Assembly (NCBI GenBank): GCA_037501455.1
Contig: CM074864.1
Location: 34,250,001-34,314,000, forward strand
Reading direction: 5' to 3'
Source of the DNA: Lantana camara
Taxonomy: Eukaryota > Streptophyta > Magnoliopsida > Lamiales > Verbenaceae
DNA length: 64,000 nt
Positions 46,890 to 56,886 of this stretch are shown here, in pieces. The position numbers and the translations under genes were made by a program. The notes beneath the pieces were generated by a model that had not been told where the DNA came from, did not search any database, and was given only the letters and a program-made list of their open reading frames with translations. Every line of letters begins with the position of its first letter. The first letter of the stretch is position 1.

Positions 46890-47022
46890 GTGCGGGATCG
46901 CCCGCACACCCATGTGCGGGACTGCCCGCACGCTTCCGCCCAGCCCTGTGCGGGACTGCCCGCACACCCTGTGCGGGACTGCCCGCACGCGTCCGCCCAG
47001 CCTTGTGCGGGATCGCCCGCAC
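46890..47022. repeat. Five GTGCGGGAYYGCCCGCAC palindromes in the Copia leader
   Basis: Five copies of an 18-bp interrupted palindrome (7-bp arms GTGCGGG/CCCGCAC around A-C/T-C/T-G) lie in 133 bp, separated by 6-20 bp with CGCTTCCGCCCAGCC-type linkers. It is strongly GC-rich within an AT-rich interior. Frames here on both strands (Arg/Ala/Gly-rich) are translations of the palindrome and not genes. Confidence 0.9.
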
Positions 47023-48198
47023 GCTTTCGGGCGGATGTGACGCGATGCGATTTTTCGTGTTTTTGGCCCAAATTTATTTTAAAATTATTTTAAAAATCTT
47101 TTTTACTGAAAATATTTTAATTTTGAAATAAAATTATAATTTGGGAATTTCGGGAATCAAAGTCAATTTTAATTTTTTGGGAAAAGTATAATTATTATTT
47201 TTTGAAATAATGATTTTAATAAAATTGTTAATTTTTGAATTAACTTGAATTTTATCAGATTCTAGCTTTTGATTTTGAAATTATTCTTGAACAAGGAACT
47301 GTTTTTCAGATTACTTTGAGTTAGTCGAACTTAAAGTTAAAGGAATTTTAAATTTATTGGTAAATTTAAATTCTTGCAATTTAAGCATGATAGGTGATCA
47401 TGGGTTTAGATCTATGTATGGTTTTAATTTATGCACATGGATGGTTTAAATTGGGGTTGGAGCCCTATAGTTGCGTTTTTCAATTGAGGTTGGAGCCTCA
47501 CTTATGTGCGTACTGTTATGTGATTTATTATGTGGCTTTCCATATTACTGTTTTTGAGGCCGGGGTATGCCCCGTGTAATTGTCTAAGGCCAATATGAAG
47601 ATTGAGCCTTATTACTTTATGTCTTTTTCTTTTTATTGTAATTTGAGAGTAGAGATAGGTGGTGAGGTTTTATTTTCATTTTTGGAGACAATGCACCCAT
47701 GGAGTAAGATGGACCACATTCAAGTAATAAGGAGGCCATAAGTGAAGACCCCTCAAAATGTTAGGGAGGGGAATCTCAATTGTTAAATGTAATAGAGATA
47801 GGGCTCGTATTTTGTTACCGCTTTCCCTTATGTGATTTAAACTGTTTATGTGGCATGTATGTTAGAACTTGTGATTGTGGAGTGGCTCCCACATATCACG
47901 CATAAGATAGGTAGAACCCATGGTCATTACATGTTAGTATCATGCTAGGACATGTTATCTGTTTATATGCTTGTTTGAAATGCATTTAAGTTGTACTTGC
48001 ATTAATCAAGACTAATTAAATTGGATAACATATATGTTGGTGAGGTCGAACCGAACAACTCTTCGGTTGATTCGAAAATTCCCATTAAATATTAAGCTCA
48101 TTTCGAATAATAGGTATTTAATTCGAGATGCAAATTTTGAATTAAATTCCTAGCATTCCATCAATAGGTTTTAAGTTTAGTAAGTAAAGCTAGTTATT

Positions 48199-48517
48199 GT
48201 CCGCGAGTCGTGGGATAGCTAGTGGAGCTTATTAGTTCTTAGTTACCTAATTGATCATTTTAAATGATCAATATTTCGTGGTTAATTTTGGCAAGGGCGA
48301 TGTCCGCGAGTCGTGGGTCGTTCGAACTAAGTTTTGATCATGATCTTATGATTGATGGGTCTAGCTTAACGCCTAAGTAAATATGGATGTCGCACGAGTC
48401 GTGGGTCCATATTGAAAGATGGGTGATGCAAAAACAATTACTAAGAGTTCTAAAGGTGTTAGAATTGGTAAGTTGTACCTACCTAGGATTTTACTTAGAA
48501 TGTCCGCGAGTCGTGGG
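48199..48517 (+). repeat. Four spaced copies of GTCCGCGAGTCGTGGG
   Basis: The 16-mer occurs exactly at 48199, 48302 and 48502, and as GTCGCACGAGTCGTGGG at 48389, with 70-100 bp of unrelated sequence between copies. It includes two CpG sites and is the only GC-rich word in the region. Confidence 0.88.
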
Positions 48518-51500
48518 TTCGAGGTAAAATGCTTAGGATCTTAGTACCCGTTGGGAAACGTGTTCCTCTTAGATCTTTGGGAATTATAGATCTTTGAAAA
48601 ACAGTGGGAGCTACATTAGATTAAAGACCTTATCTTATGTATATCGTTATTATTCAGCATGCTCACCTAGTTCTCTGCTTAGCATTTAGGTTGTAGTTCT
48701 GTGATTCTCTACAATACGAAATGCAAACCCATTCGTATCCATCCTTAAGTCAAATAAGTTGACTAAGTCCTGACTAACTCTAAATGGCTTCGGATCCTAA
48801 AATTCATTTTAGAATCCGACTAGAGAAAGGCGTTCTCTAAAGGGCGAAGTTTTCAATTGTGAAAAGTCGACCCGGGCCAAAAGAGAAGCAATCTGAGGTG
48901 AATGGATTTTTCCAAACCACTTAAAAGCAATTGAACCACCTCATAAAAACGTTACAAGGTATAACATTATGGAATTATTCAATATTCCAAATGAGGAAAC
49001 AAGTGCACATGAACAAGGTCTAAAGATCTTATTTGAAGATCTTATGGTCTCGGTCATCAACTGAGAAAAGAGTTCTCAATGCACTGATTGCTTACATTGC
49101 TTCGACTATCAATCAAACCCTTTATGCTCAACTAGAATGATGCTAATGTAGCATAGTTAATCATTTAAGTTGATAATGGTTGAGAGCATCCTTAAGAAGG
49201 AACAAAAGGTTGTGATGGTTAATTCTTCTTCTAAACTCACTGAGTTAAAGGCCTGAAGGCCTAAAGAAGAAGAAATCCTTAAGAGCCCAATGGAGGGGCA
49301 TGTAAGGGGTACGCCCAAAAGACACTAGAGATCAAATTGGACGTTTGCTTCTATGGTAGCAAATAAGGACTTTGAAAGGGAACTGCAAAGAGTATGAGTA
49401 CTCTGAAATGTTACCTCGTTTAGCAATTCTACTAGGAATAGAATTCAGTAGTCTTGAGTCAATTCTGCATAATCCGTTGTGCAAAGACTCAAGGTACTAA
49501 TGTTCTGAACATGCAACGAGATAACAAAAGTAAGTGAGATGACAAAGCTTCGAATTACTTTGGAACGTTGAGATATAAAAGGATTAGCAAGTCAGACACC
49601 TTAGGATCATTCTATGAAAATGAACCTATAGAGTTGACTTCCTGTGAATCCTATCTCAAAGGGAAAACGTTCCCTGAACATTGTTTAGGTGAAACATGGA
49701 ACGTTCCAAAATTATAGTGGATTTCGATCCATGCTGATGAGTGTAAGATGCTTAATGTAAGCATTAGATACAATCGTCAGTTTAATCATTATGAATGAAT
49801 GTACTTGTTAAAGTACAAATTCGAAACTTATATGAAATTCTTAGAATTTCAAAAGGAGGTTAGGAACCGAAGTAGTCATAAGTTATAGGCAAATCGATAT
49901 GATCGAGATAGCCAATATCTTATCAACTAATTCCTTAGTCATCTTAGAAATAATAGGATTATCTCTCAGTAAACTAATTCGAGAACACCTTAGTGTTTCC
50001 GAATGAGGGAATGAAACCTTATAGGATATGGTCCATTCCATAGCAAACTTTACTGACTTATAATCATTCTAGGAATAAACTCCCAGAATACGCAGTTAGA
50101 GATTTTGAATTTTGCACCTTCCAAAATCAGTCCTTTAGATGCACTATGCAATGTGGCACACTAAATTCCCTAATTATTCTTGTCCAAGAATTTAGTGGAA
50201 TCCTCTTAAGTAAAGAGGATAGTGGGAGATAGGCTTGAAATGAGTTCAAGTTTATACAAACAATATTGGATATCATTTCTGCGATTCCCTTAGACAAAGG
50301 TTATTTGTCTCAAGGAATGTATCTTTCTTAAGGAATCGTTCCTATAGAAGAAGAAAGACAAGCAAGCAGACCTCAAAGAAATTTGAGAATAAATATCCAC
50401 GCCACATATAGAAGAAACGAGCCCATCTGATGAAACTTAGCCAAATTTTAGAGTATGTACACGTGTGAAACCCTTCTCTTAAGATGCGTTTAGAACGCGT
50501 TCCTAGATAGCCAAGGAATTACTTGAAGAGGAGACACTGTCAGATTTGGAATCTGAGTAGTGTAAGCAAGCCTTGAAATCCAATATGGATTCCATATACT
50601 CAAACCAAGTTTTGACCTTGGTTGAACCACCTGATAGGATCAAGCTCGTGGAGCTTCGAGTAAATGGAAAGCATTACAACCTTCTTGACGATTAAAAATG
50701 CAAAAGTCCATTTGGATTATGTTTACCACATCCTCATATTCTGAATATGAGATATGATAAATGAATATGAGAACTATCTTGTTCGATATGAGATTGAAAG
50801 AGACTGAAATAAGGTATTTCTATAAATCTCATATTCAGTGGGAGTATGCATAAGGTATGCAAATCCCTAAAGTCAATCTGTGGATTGATAAAGGCTTCTA
50901 GGAGTTAGACAATTCGATTCCACAGTCAAATCATTTGACACAGATAGAAGTCGAATAAGTCTCAGAGTGTACATATGAAAGTTAGTGATGTAAGAGTCAA
51001 TTTTGGTTCTTTAGAAGACGATGTCCTTCTCATTAGGAATGTCAAGGACGACGTGAAAGTTACCAATTCTTGTTTAAGAAACAATTTGACATGAAAGATC
51101 TTAGTGATTATCCTATATTCTCGACATTCAGATCTATAGAAGATAGATCTAAGAGAATAAAAGGATTATCACAAAATGAGTACATAACCACGGTACTAAA
51201 AGGAGTTTAGTATGGACAATGGAACATCTCTTTTGAAGAGTATATGTCCTAAGATAACTTTGAGAAAGTTAGAATGTCCAAAATCCCTTTAAGTGAAAGG
51301 GTGCATAATGTATGAAAAGTTATGTACTAAATTAGATATGGCGCAACACTAAGCGTAGTAGGCCGAATCTAATATGACCTCAGAGAAGGTCATTAGATCT
51401 CTGTAAAGGATGTCCTCAGAGTACTTGAGAAGAAATGAGGACATGTATTAGTTTACAGAGCCCAAAAGATCTTATTGTTAGAAGGATATTTGATGTAACC

Positions 51501-51974
51501 GTTCATCAAACATAGATGATTATGAAATCATTGAAAGGATACAACTTCTACCAGAATGGTAATGCAATGTGTTGGAAAGGGGTTCCAAGGACGGACATTG
51601 CAAAACTCAACTATCGTAGTTGAGAACTTAGTCGTATTATATAATACTAAGTTAAGTGTTTGGGTAAGAAACTCCATCTAACTTGTTAGATGAAGTTCCT
51701 AGCATGAAAATAACTCCTTGATCATATTGTATGATAAAAAGGATGGTTGCTCAAGTAAGAGAACCAAGACCTCACCAAGAGACTGAACACGTGATTACGA
51801 ATCACTTTATAAGGAAAAGGTGTTTCCTAAGAGATGTGTAAACAAGAGGGTCACATCAGCAGAGAATATAGCAGATCCACTTTGGAAACGCCCAAAGTCA
51901 ATAGGGTCTCTAAGTGCATCTTGAGAAGATGGGACTTAGAGTACCTAAATGGCTTTTACGGGCAAGTGGGAGAT

Positions 51975-54224
51975 TGTTAGGAATAATGCCCTAGAAAGCC
52001 GATTCGACGTAATCTGCTTTGGGACTTTTCTTATATCATAGACAATCTTTGAATAATATACGATTGATTATAGGCAAACACTTCTTTATATGCCAATACG
52101 TGTTTTGTGTGTTTCCATTACGTGCGCATGTATGAGAACTCCTCTAATCCTGATGACTTTAGGACTCTACCATTTAGGTGAAATGGTTCATGAAACGAGC
52201 CCTATATCACATAAGTCATGATTAGTAAAATACTCCAAGCCGATGAGTCCTACAGACAGTGGGAGTGTCAACCTGACTCCTCTAAGGCTTGCTTGTGGGA
52301 TCACGCCCTTAAGAAGGACCACCTTGTTTCATGGAGGTGCAAAGTGTATAGTTGATACGTGCGTGATACATGAGGGTGCTTACTTTAATAAGTAAGTTCA
52401 CTGAGGTGCCCCGTGTGAGAACATTCCTAAATGGGAAAGGAAGTTTCTATTTCAGGAAATGGAAACTTCCAGATTAGGAAATATCTCACGAGTCATTGAT
52501 GTGATTAATTGATCCTTAGACTTGAGGTTCCTTGTCACTTTATGAATTAACTCTGTAGTCGTTGGTATAAGCTTTAAAGGGTGTCGCCTTAGACAACTGA
52601 TTCAAGGCTTATGCTGGGGCTGCACAAGTGATTCATGAAAGTGAATGAGAATCAAGAAAGGACCTACACTTGCATATGCAAGGTGATCTCTTATTGTGTA
52701 AGTCTTTCATATGCCATATGGAGTCCTTGGCCAAGGCAGTAGATCAAGACATCAAGAAAAGGGTTTCTTGGATTGAGATCAAATGGATATGAAATGCACT
52801 TAGCTTTAAGACCGGATTATTAGGGTTCTTATTATTCCCTTGCCCTAGATCTTGGTTGAGAGATAGTAAGTAGGAGGATTGTATCTCACATGAATCAATG
52901 ACTTAAAGGTTCTGTCGAATCCGAACATTCCAATTCAGCTAGGGGTTAAACACCTGTTGCTAGACTATGGTCATTTAATCTGTGGACTGATTAATTAATT
53001 AGTGAATTAATTAATTGGGGTCACTGCTAATTGAATTGAGAACCTAGAGGGTCACACACAACAACTTGGTTACATGAGTTGAGGCTTAAAAATGATTAAA
53101 CGAGTTAATCGAGCCTAAGGGATTCCACACGTGTGAAATCACACGTGTGGCTCACGTGATTGGACACGTGTCATTAAGACACGTGTGCCACACGTGATTA
53201 TGTGATGTTAAATAATTAATGTGTTAATTATTTAATAGACTTTGGTTTAATTTTGAATTAAAAAGAAAGTCTAATTTTGGAGAAAATAATCTAGTTAATT
53301 AATTATGAATTAATTAATTAGATAAAAATAAGTTATTTATTTTTATAATAAATAAAGTATAAAATTATCCAAAAATAGTTTGGATATTTTTAGCTCTCTT
53401 AAAAGTTGACTTGAAATAGAATTCAAAGTCAAAGTTGGAAAATACTTGAGAGGGACCAAATCCTTTGTCCATTAGGACTAGGTTCGGCCGCCCCTCCCCT
53501 TTCCTATATATAGGGGAGCTCATGCTCCCCTTTAGAGCTAATAGACAATTCTTGGTTCATGTGTTGAACACCTTCCTTTCTCCAAGATTAAATAAAACCC
53601 TAGGTTAAGCCTAAACACTAACTAGAGAACTAGCATCCTTACTAGTTAGATTGTAGCCAAGTTGGTGGACTATCTCTAGAGACTTCAAGTTAGAAGTTTT
53701 GAAGATTCGAGCTTTACCAAAAGTGGGGATTAAGCAAAACGATCAGAAGGGATGATAAAACGATTCTGAACCCAACAGAAAACGAGTGAAAAAATCGAAC
53801 CAAAGAAGATGGCGAAAACCGTTCGTCCATATCCTGAAAGATGAGTTTTTTCACGAGGGTTTTATGGCTGGCAGATTTCTACTTTCGCAAAACTGGTTTT
53901 CGAAGGGAGTTTCAATCATGCCTTTCTCGCTTCATGTTTCTTTCTTTATGTTATATTGTTAAGAACTTCCCTAACATGATTTGAATCTAGGTTGGTGTGG
54001 ATTGTTATCCCGACAATGGATTCTGAAGTAGAAAGAGACTTTCGAGGGACGGGTTGTCAAGCCGCGAGAAGAGCGTTCTTGGGTGGCTTGAAACGCTTCA
54101 AGAAAGAATAAAAGAAAAGTAAGTTTTCTATCTCTACGAATTTGGTTACACGATTGCGAGTCCAAGATCCTTTTGTTGGAAAATTTTTTAAATTCCGCTG
54201 CTTTCTGATTCGTGTTTTCCAACA
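51975..54224 (+). mobile_element. 3' LTR of the Copia element
   Basis: Same length and ends as the 5' LTR. It has the extra 20 bp near 52240 and lacks 20 bp (GATCAAGTAATAGGAGAG region) near 53450. It follows the AAGTGGGAGAT polypurine tract. The minus-strand frame at 54444-53971 is a chimera of Tat gag and this LTR. Confidence 0.93.
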
Positions 54225-54537
54225 GGTATCCCCAAGGTTTTGGTAGGGCATACCCGTAGGGCGCCGAAGGCCCATAAGTGTATGGAGTTGGGGTGGTCTG
54301 GATGGTAACCACGGTCGATCTGGGCCTTTCAGGAAACACGGGGGCCCTTTCGGTAGCGGCTGTTGTAACTGCCTCGGCATAACATCTGGATAGATAATTT
54401 TCGAGCTCAGGCTCGGAGTAAACCATCTGGAGGAGTACCCCCATCTAGTTATCCCCTGCCTGAGGCTCAAAATGTTCGACCGCATTAGCAAGTTCTTGAC
54501 CATCTAGGCCAAATGTTCGACCGCTCCTGATTCTCAT
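54225..54537 (-). pseudogene. gag: N-terminus of the Tat-like gag, right of the Copia insertion
   Basis: The minus-strand start is ATG 54537 (MRIRSGRTFGLDGQELANAV). A TAG stop lies at 54445-54447, then in the same frame MGVLLQMVYSEPELENYL and a Pro/Thr/Tyr-rich stretch ending PKPWGY at the Copia junction. It is 56 nt downstream of the 5' LTR, the usual short leader. Confidence 0.8.
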
Positions 54538-54572
54538 TATCTTAGAAATGGAAATGGATTTTGCTCAAGAAT

Positions 54573-54592
54573 TCCCACAGACGGCACCAAAA
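54573..54592 (-). promoter_or_regulatory. Probable primer-binding site of the Tat-like element
   Basis: Directly after the LTR end the minus strand reads TTTTGGTGCCGTCTGTGGGA. The GGTGCCGTCTGTGGGA type of leader start is common in Tat-type elements and differs from the tRNA-Met site of the other elements. The exact tRNA was not determined. Confidence 0.65.
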
Positions 54593-55301
54593 TGATCGTG
54601 CTCAAAATCGGTAGGCTGGAGTAGTCGATTCTGGGAGCTTGAATCACTTAGAATTTATATGTATGGGAGACTCACGAGTAGATCTGAAAAGGAAGAACAA
54701 ACATGAACTGAAGGCCAACTGGGGAATGGGGGTTAGATCCCAGTTTGGCACTCCGACGCTCAAGTCAGGTACTTGCTCAAGAGAATATGAGTTAGTATTG
54801 AGAGTCGAATGAACAGTGATTGTGTGCTTACCAAATGCCATAAATGTTGAGGATATTTATAGGCCCAAGGGGTATGTGTGACACCTGTTCACGCACTGGA
54901 GGCGCATTTAATGCTTCAGCCAGTTTGTTAGGGAAATATAGTACTGTACAACACCTTTATATTAGAGTTGGTTCCCTTGTACCATAGGAGGCCCTTGACC
55001 TTCCCTCCCGATCGTCGAATCATAGTACGGCTTCTTGGTCGATCGTGAGAGTGGTTGGGGGGAACAGGTGATTGGGGTCTCGCTTGTGGCGGCCATAAGT
55101 GGGCCCATTCCATAGCCTGGTCGATTTATCATCTTCAGGAGGTGGTGGACCTATTGACAGGTCGAGGAGCCGCACCAATCGACCCACGGAGAAAGAGTAT
55201 GGAGTGACGTATCAACCGACGTGGCATCTAAATGCCACGTGTCAATCTCTATTTGTTGCGCCATGTGGTGATGCATGGCGTTCTCATAAAGAACCCCGTA
55301 A
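54593..55301 (-). mobile_element. 5' LTR of the Tat-like element
   Basis: Collinear with 35020-35710. It ends on the minus strand GAGCACGATCA at 54593. The minus-strand TATA box TATAAAT is at 54855-54861. It starts at 55301 against the AGATC duplication. Confidence 0.87.
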
Positions 55302-56804
55302 AGATCCTAAAGAGTTACCCCTTCCTCATTAATTTATCTTGAATAACGATCTTTTGGCTCAACTTTATCCATGTTTTGCAAAGGGAGAAAATCCATTTTT
55401 CACTTTGAATTGGTCCAAATATGCAGAATTTTTTACTTTTTGCGGATGATTAGATCCAGTAACTGGCGGTCTATGGTTGATCGATATTGCACACCATCAT
55501 TTAGCTATTGCAATTCTGTTCTTGATAGCGGGTCACATGTATAGGACCAACTGGGGCATTGGTCATGGCTTAAAAGATATTTTAGAAGCTCATAAAGGTT
55601 CATTTACAGGCCAGGGCCATAAAGGCCTATGTGAGATCCTAACAACGCCATGGCATGCTCAATCATATCTTAACCTAGCCATGTTAGGCTCTTTAACCGT
55701 TGTTGTAGCTCACCATATGTATGCTATGCCCCCTTATCCATATCTAGCTACTGACTATGGTACACAACTGCTATTGTTCACACCTCACATGTGGATTGGA
55801 GGATTTCATGGTTGGTGCTGCTGCGCATGCAGCTATTTTCATGGTAAGAGTCTATGATCCAACTACTCGATACAACGATCTATTAGATCATGTCCTTAGA
55901 CATCATGATACAATCATATCGCATCTGAACTAGGCATGTATATTTCTGGGCTTTCAGAGTTTTGGTTTTTATATTCGTAATAATACCATGAGCGCGTTAG
56001 GGCATCCTTAAGATATGTTTTCATATACCGCTAAACAATTACAACCCGTTTTTGCTCAATGGATACAAAACACCCACGCTTTAGCACCCGGTGTAACGGC
56101 TCCTGGTGCAACGGTAAGCATCTGTTTAACTTGGGGAGGTTATGATTTAGTAGCAGTAGGTGGCAAAGTGGCTTTGTTACATATTCCGTTAGGAACCGTC
56201 GACTTTTTAGTCTACCATATCCATGCATTTACGATTCATGTCACGGTATTGATACTCCTGAAAGGTATTTTATTTGCTCGTAGCTCACGTTTGATACCGA
56301 AAAAAGCAAATCTTGGTTTTCGTTTTCCTTGTGATGGACCTGGAAGAGGGGGTACATGTCAAGTTTCAGCTTGGGATCATGTCTTCTTAGGACTATTCTG
56401 GATGTACAATTCTATCTCGGTAGTCATATTCCATTTTAGTTGGAAAATGCAGTCAGATGTTTGGGGCAGTATAAGTGATCAAGGGATAGTAACTCATATC
56501 ACGGGAGGAAACTACGTACAGAGTTCTATTATTATGGGCACAGGCATTACAAGTAATTCAGTTTTATGGTTCTTTATTATCTGCATATGGCCTTTTTTTC
56601 CTAGGTGCTCATTTTGTATGGACTTTTAGTTTAATGTTTCTATTCAGAAGTTTCTCCTGCTACTCAACTAAGAGCATTGAGCATTGTACAATGACGTGCT
56701 GTAGGAGTTACCCATTACCTTCTGGGTGGAATTGCCACAACATGGGCATTCTTCTTAGCAAGAAATATTGTAGTAGGATACTGGCTAGGAGGATTTGAAA
56801 GGCA
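55302..56804 (+). pseudogene. psaA: Nuclear plastid DNA: psaA 3' half
   Basis: This continues the photosystem I A1 reading: [97 protein letters not shown]. Deletions remove about 25 nt near 56545 (the GWLRDF region) and about 50-60 nt near 56650. Frameshifts occur near 55330-55470, 55815 and 55990. The stop codon region reads GGATAC where plastids have GGATAA. Missing function is expected for a nuclear copy. Confidence 0.95.
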
Positions 56805-56886
56805 TTATAGCATTAAGATTTCCAAGGTTTAGCCAAGGGTTAGATCAGGACCCTACTACTCGTCGTATTTAGTTTGGTATTGCTAC
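56805..56886 (+). pseudogene. psaB: Nuclear plastid DNA: first codons of psaB
   Basis: [25 protein letters not shown] follows psaA with the normal plastid spacing. The start codon has changed from ATG to ATA and the Trp codon after ARRI has become TAG. It is cut at 56886 by the next LTR. The remainder should lie beyond the right end of the window. Confidence 0.9.

Larger units (their letters stand above)
46573..51974 (+). pseudogene. Ruined Copia interior with pol relics
   Basis: The leader (46573-48780) has no coding sequence. From about 48790 a gag/pol collapse is visible only in pieces. At 50565-50700 the start of the Copia RT (KSNMDSIYSNQVLTLVEPPD) is readable. At 51390-51540 RNase H words appear (DVLRVLEKK, then LLLEGY). 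At 51770-51960 come the RNase H end (EPRPHQET-like, then NIADPLWKRPKS) and the final MGLRVPKW. Stops and frame changes occur every 10-40 codons. No integrase core or YVDD could be found by eye. Orientation agrees with the primer site and LTRs. Confidence 0.75.
44309..54224 (+). mobile_element. Complete Copia-type element with near-identical LTRs
   Basis: The LTRs are 44309-46558 and 51975-54224, each 2250 bp with TG...CA ends (TGTTAGGAAT...TTCCAACA). GGTAT is duplicated at 44304-44308 and 54225-54229. A tRNA-Met primer site lies at 46561-46572 and a polypurine tract (AAGTGGGAGAT) at 51964-51974. Removing it rejoins the Tat gag frame. By eye the LTRs differ at about a dozen bases plus two 20-bp indels, implying a recent insertion. 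The interior has no frame above 60 codons from about 47580 on, only decayed Copia pol words, so it must have moved using proteins from another element. Confidence 0.95.
35020..55301 (-). mobile_element. Tat/Retand-like Gypsy element, itself interrupted by Copia
   Basis: The LTRs are 35020-35710 and 54593-55301. AGATC is duplicated outside, and the plastid psaA reading continues across the gap. Without the nested Copia element it is about 10.4 kb. Minus-strand order is 5' LTR, primer site, gag, protease, RT, RNase H, archaeal-type RNase H, integrase; an antisense gene lies between integrase and the 3' LTR on the plus strand. The second RNase H and the antisense frame are features of the non-chromovirus Tat clade (Grande and Retand relatives). 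The LTRs differ by several percent, so it is older than the Copia element inside. All coding parts are broken. Confidence 0.93.

Noticed and set aside
46646..47093. Arg/Ala/Gly-rich frames on both strands in the Copia leader
   Set aside because: They are translations of the GTGCGGG/CCCGCAC palindromes. Symmetric frames on both strands come from the palindrome.
52237..52262. CCGATGAGTCCTACAGACA resembling a hammerhead ribozyme core
   Set aside because: The invariant CUGAUGA reads CCGATGA, no GAAAC follows the possible helix II, and the segment is absent from the other LTR.
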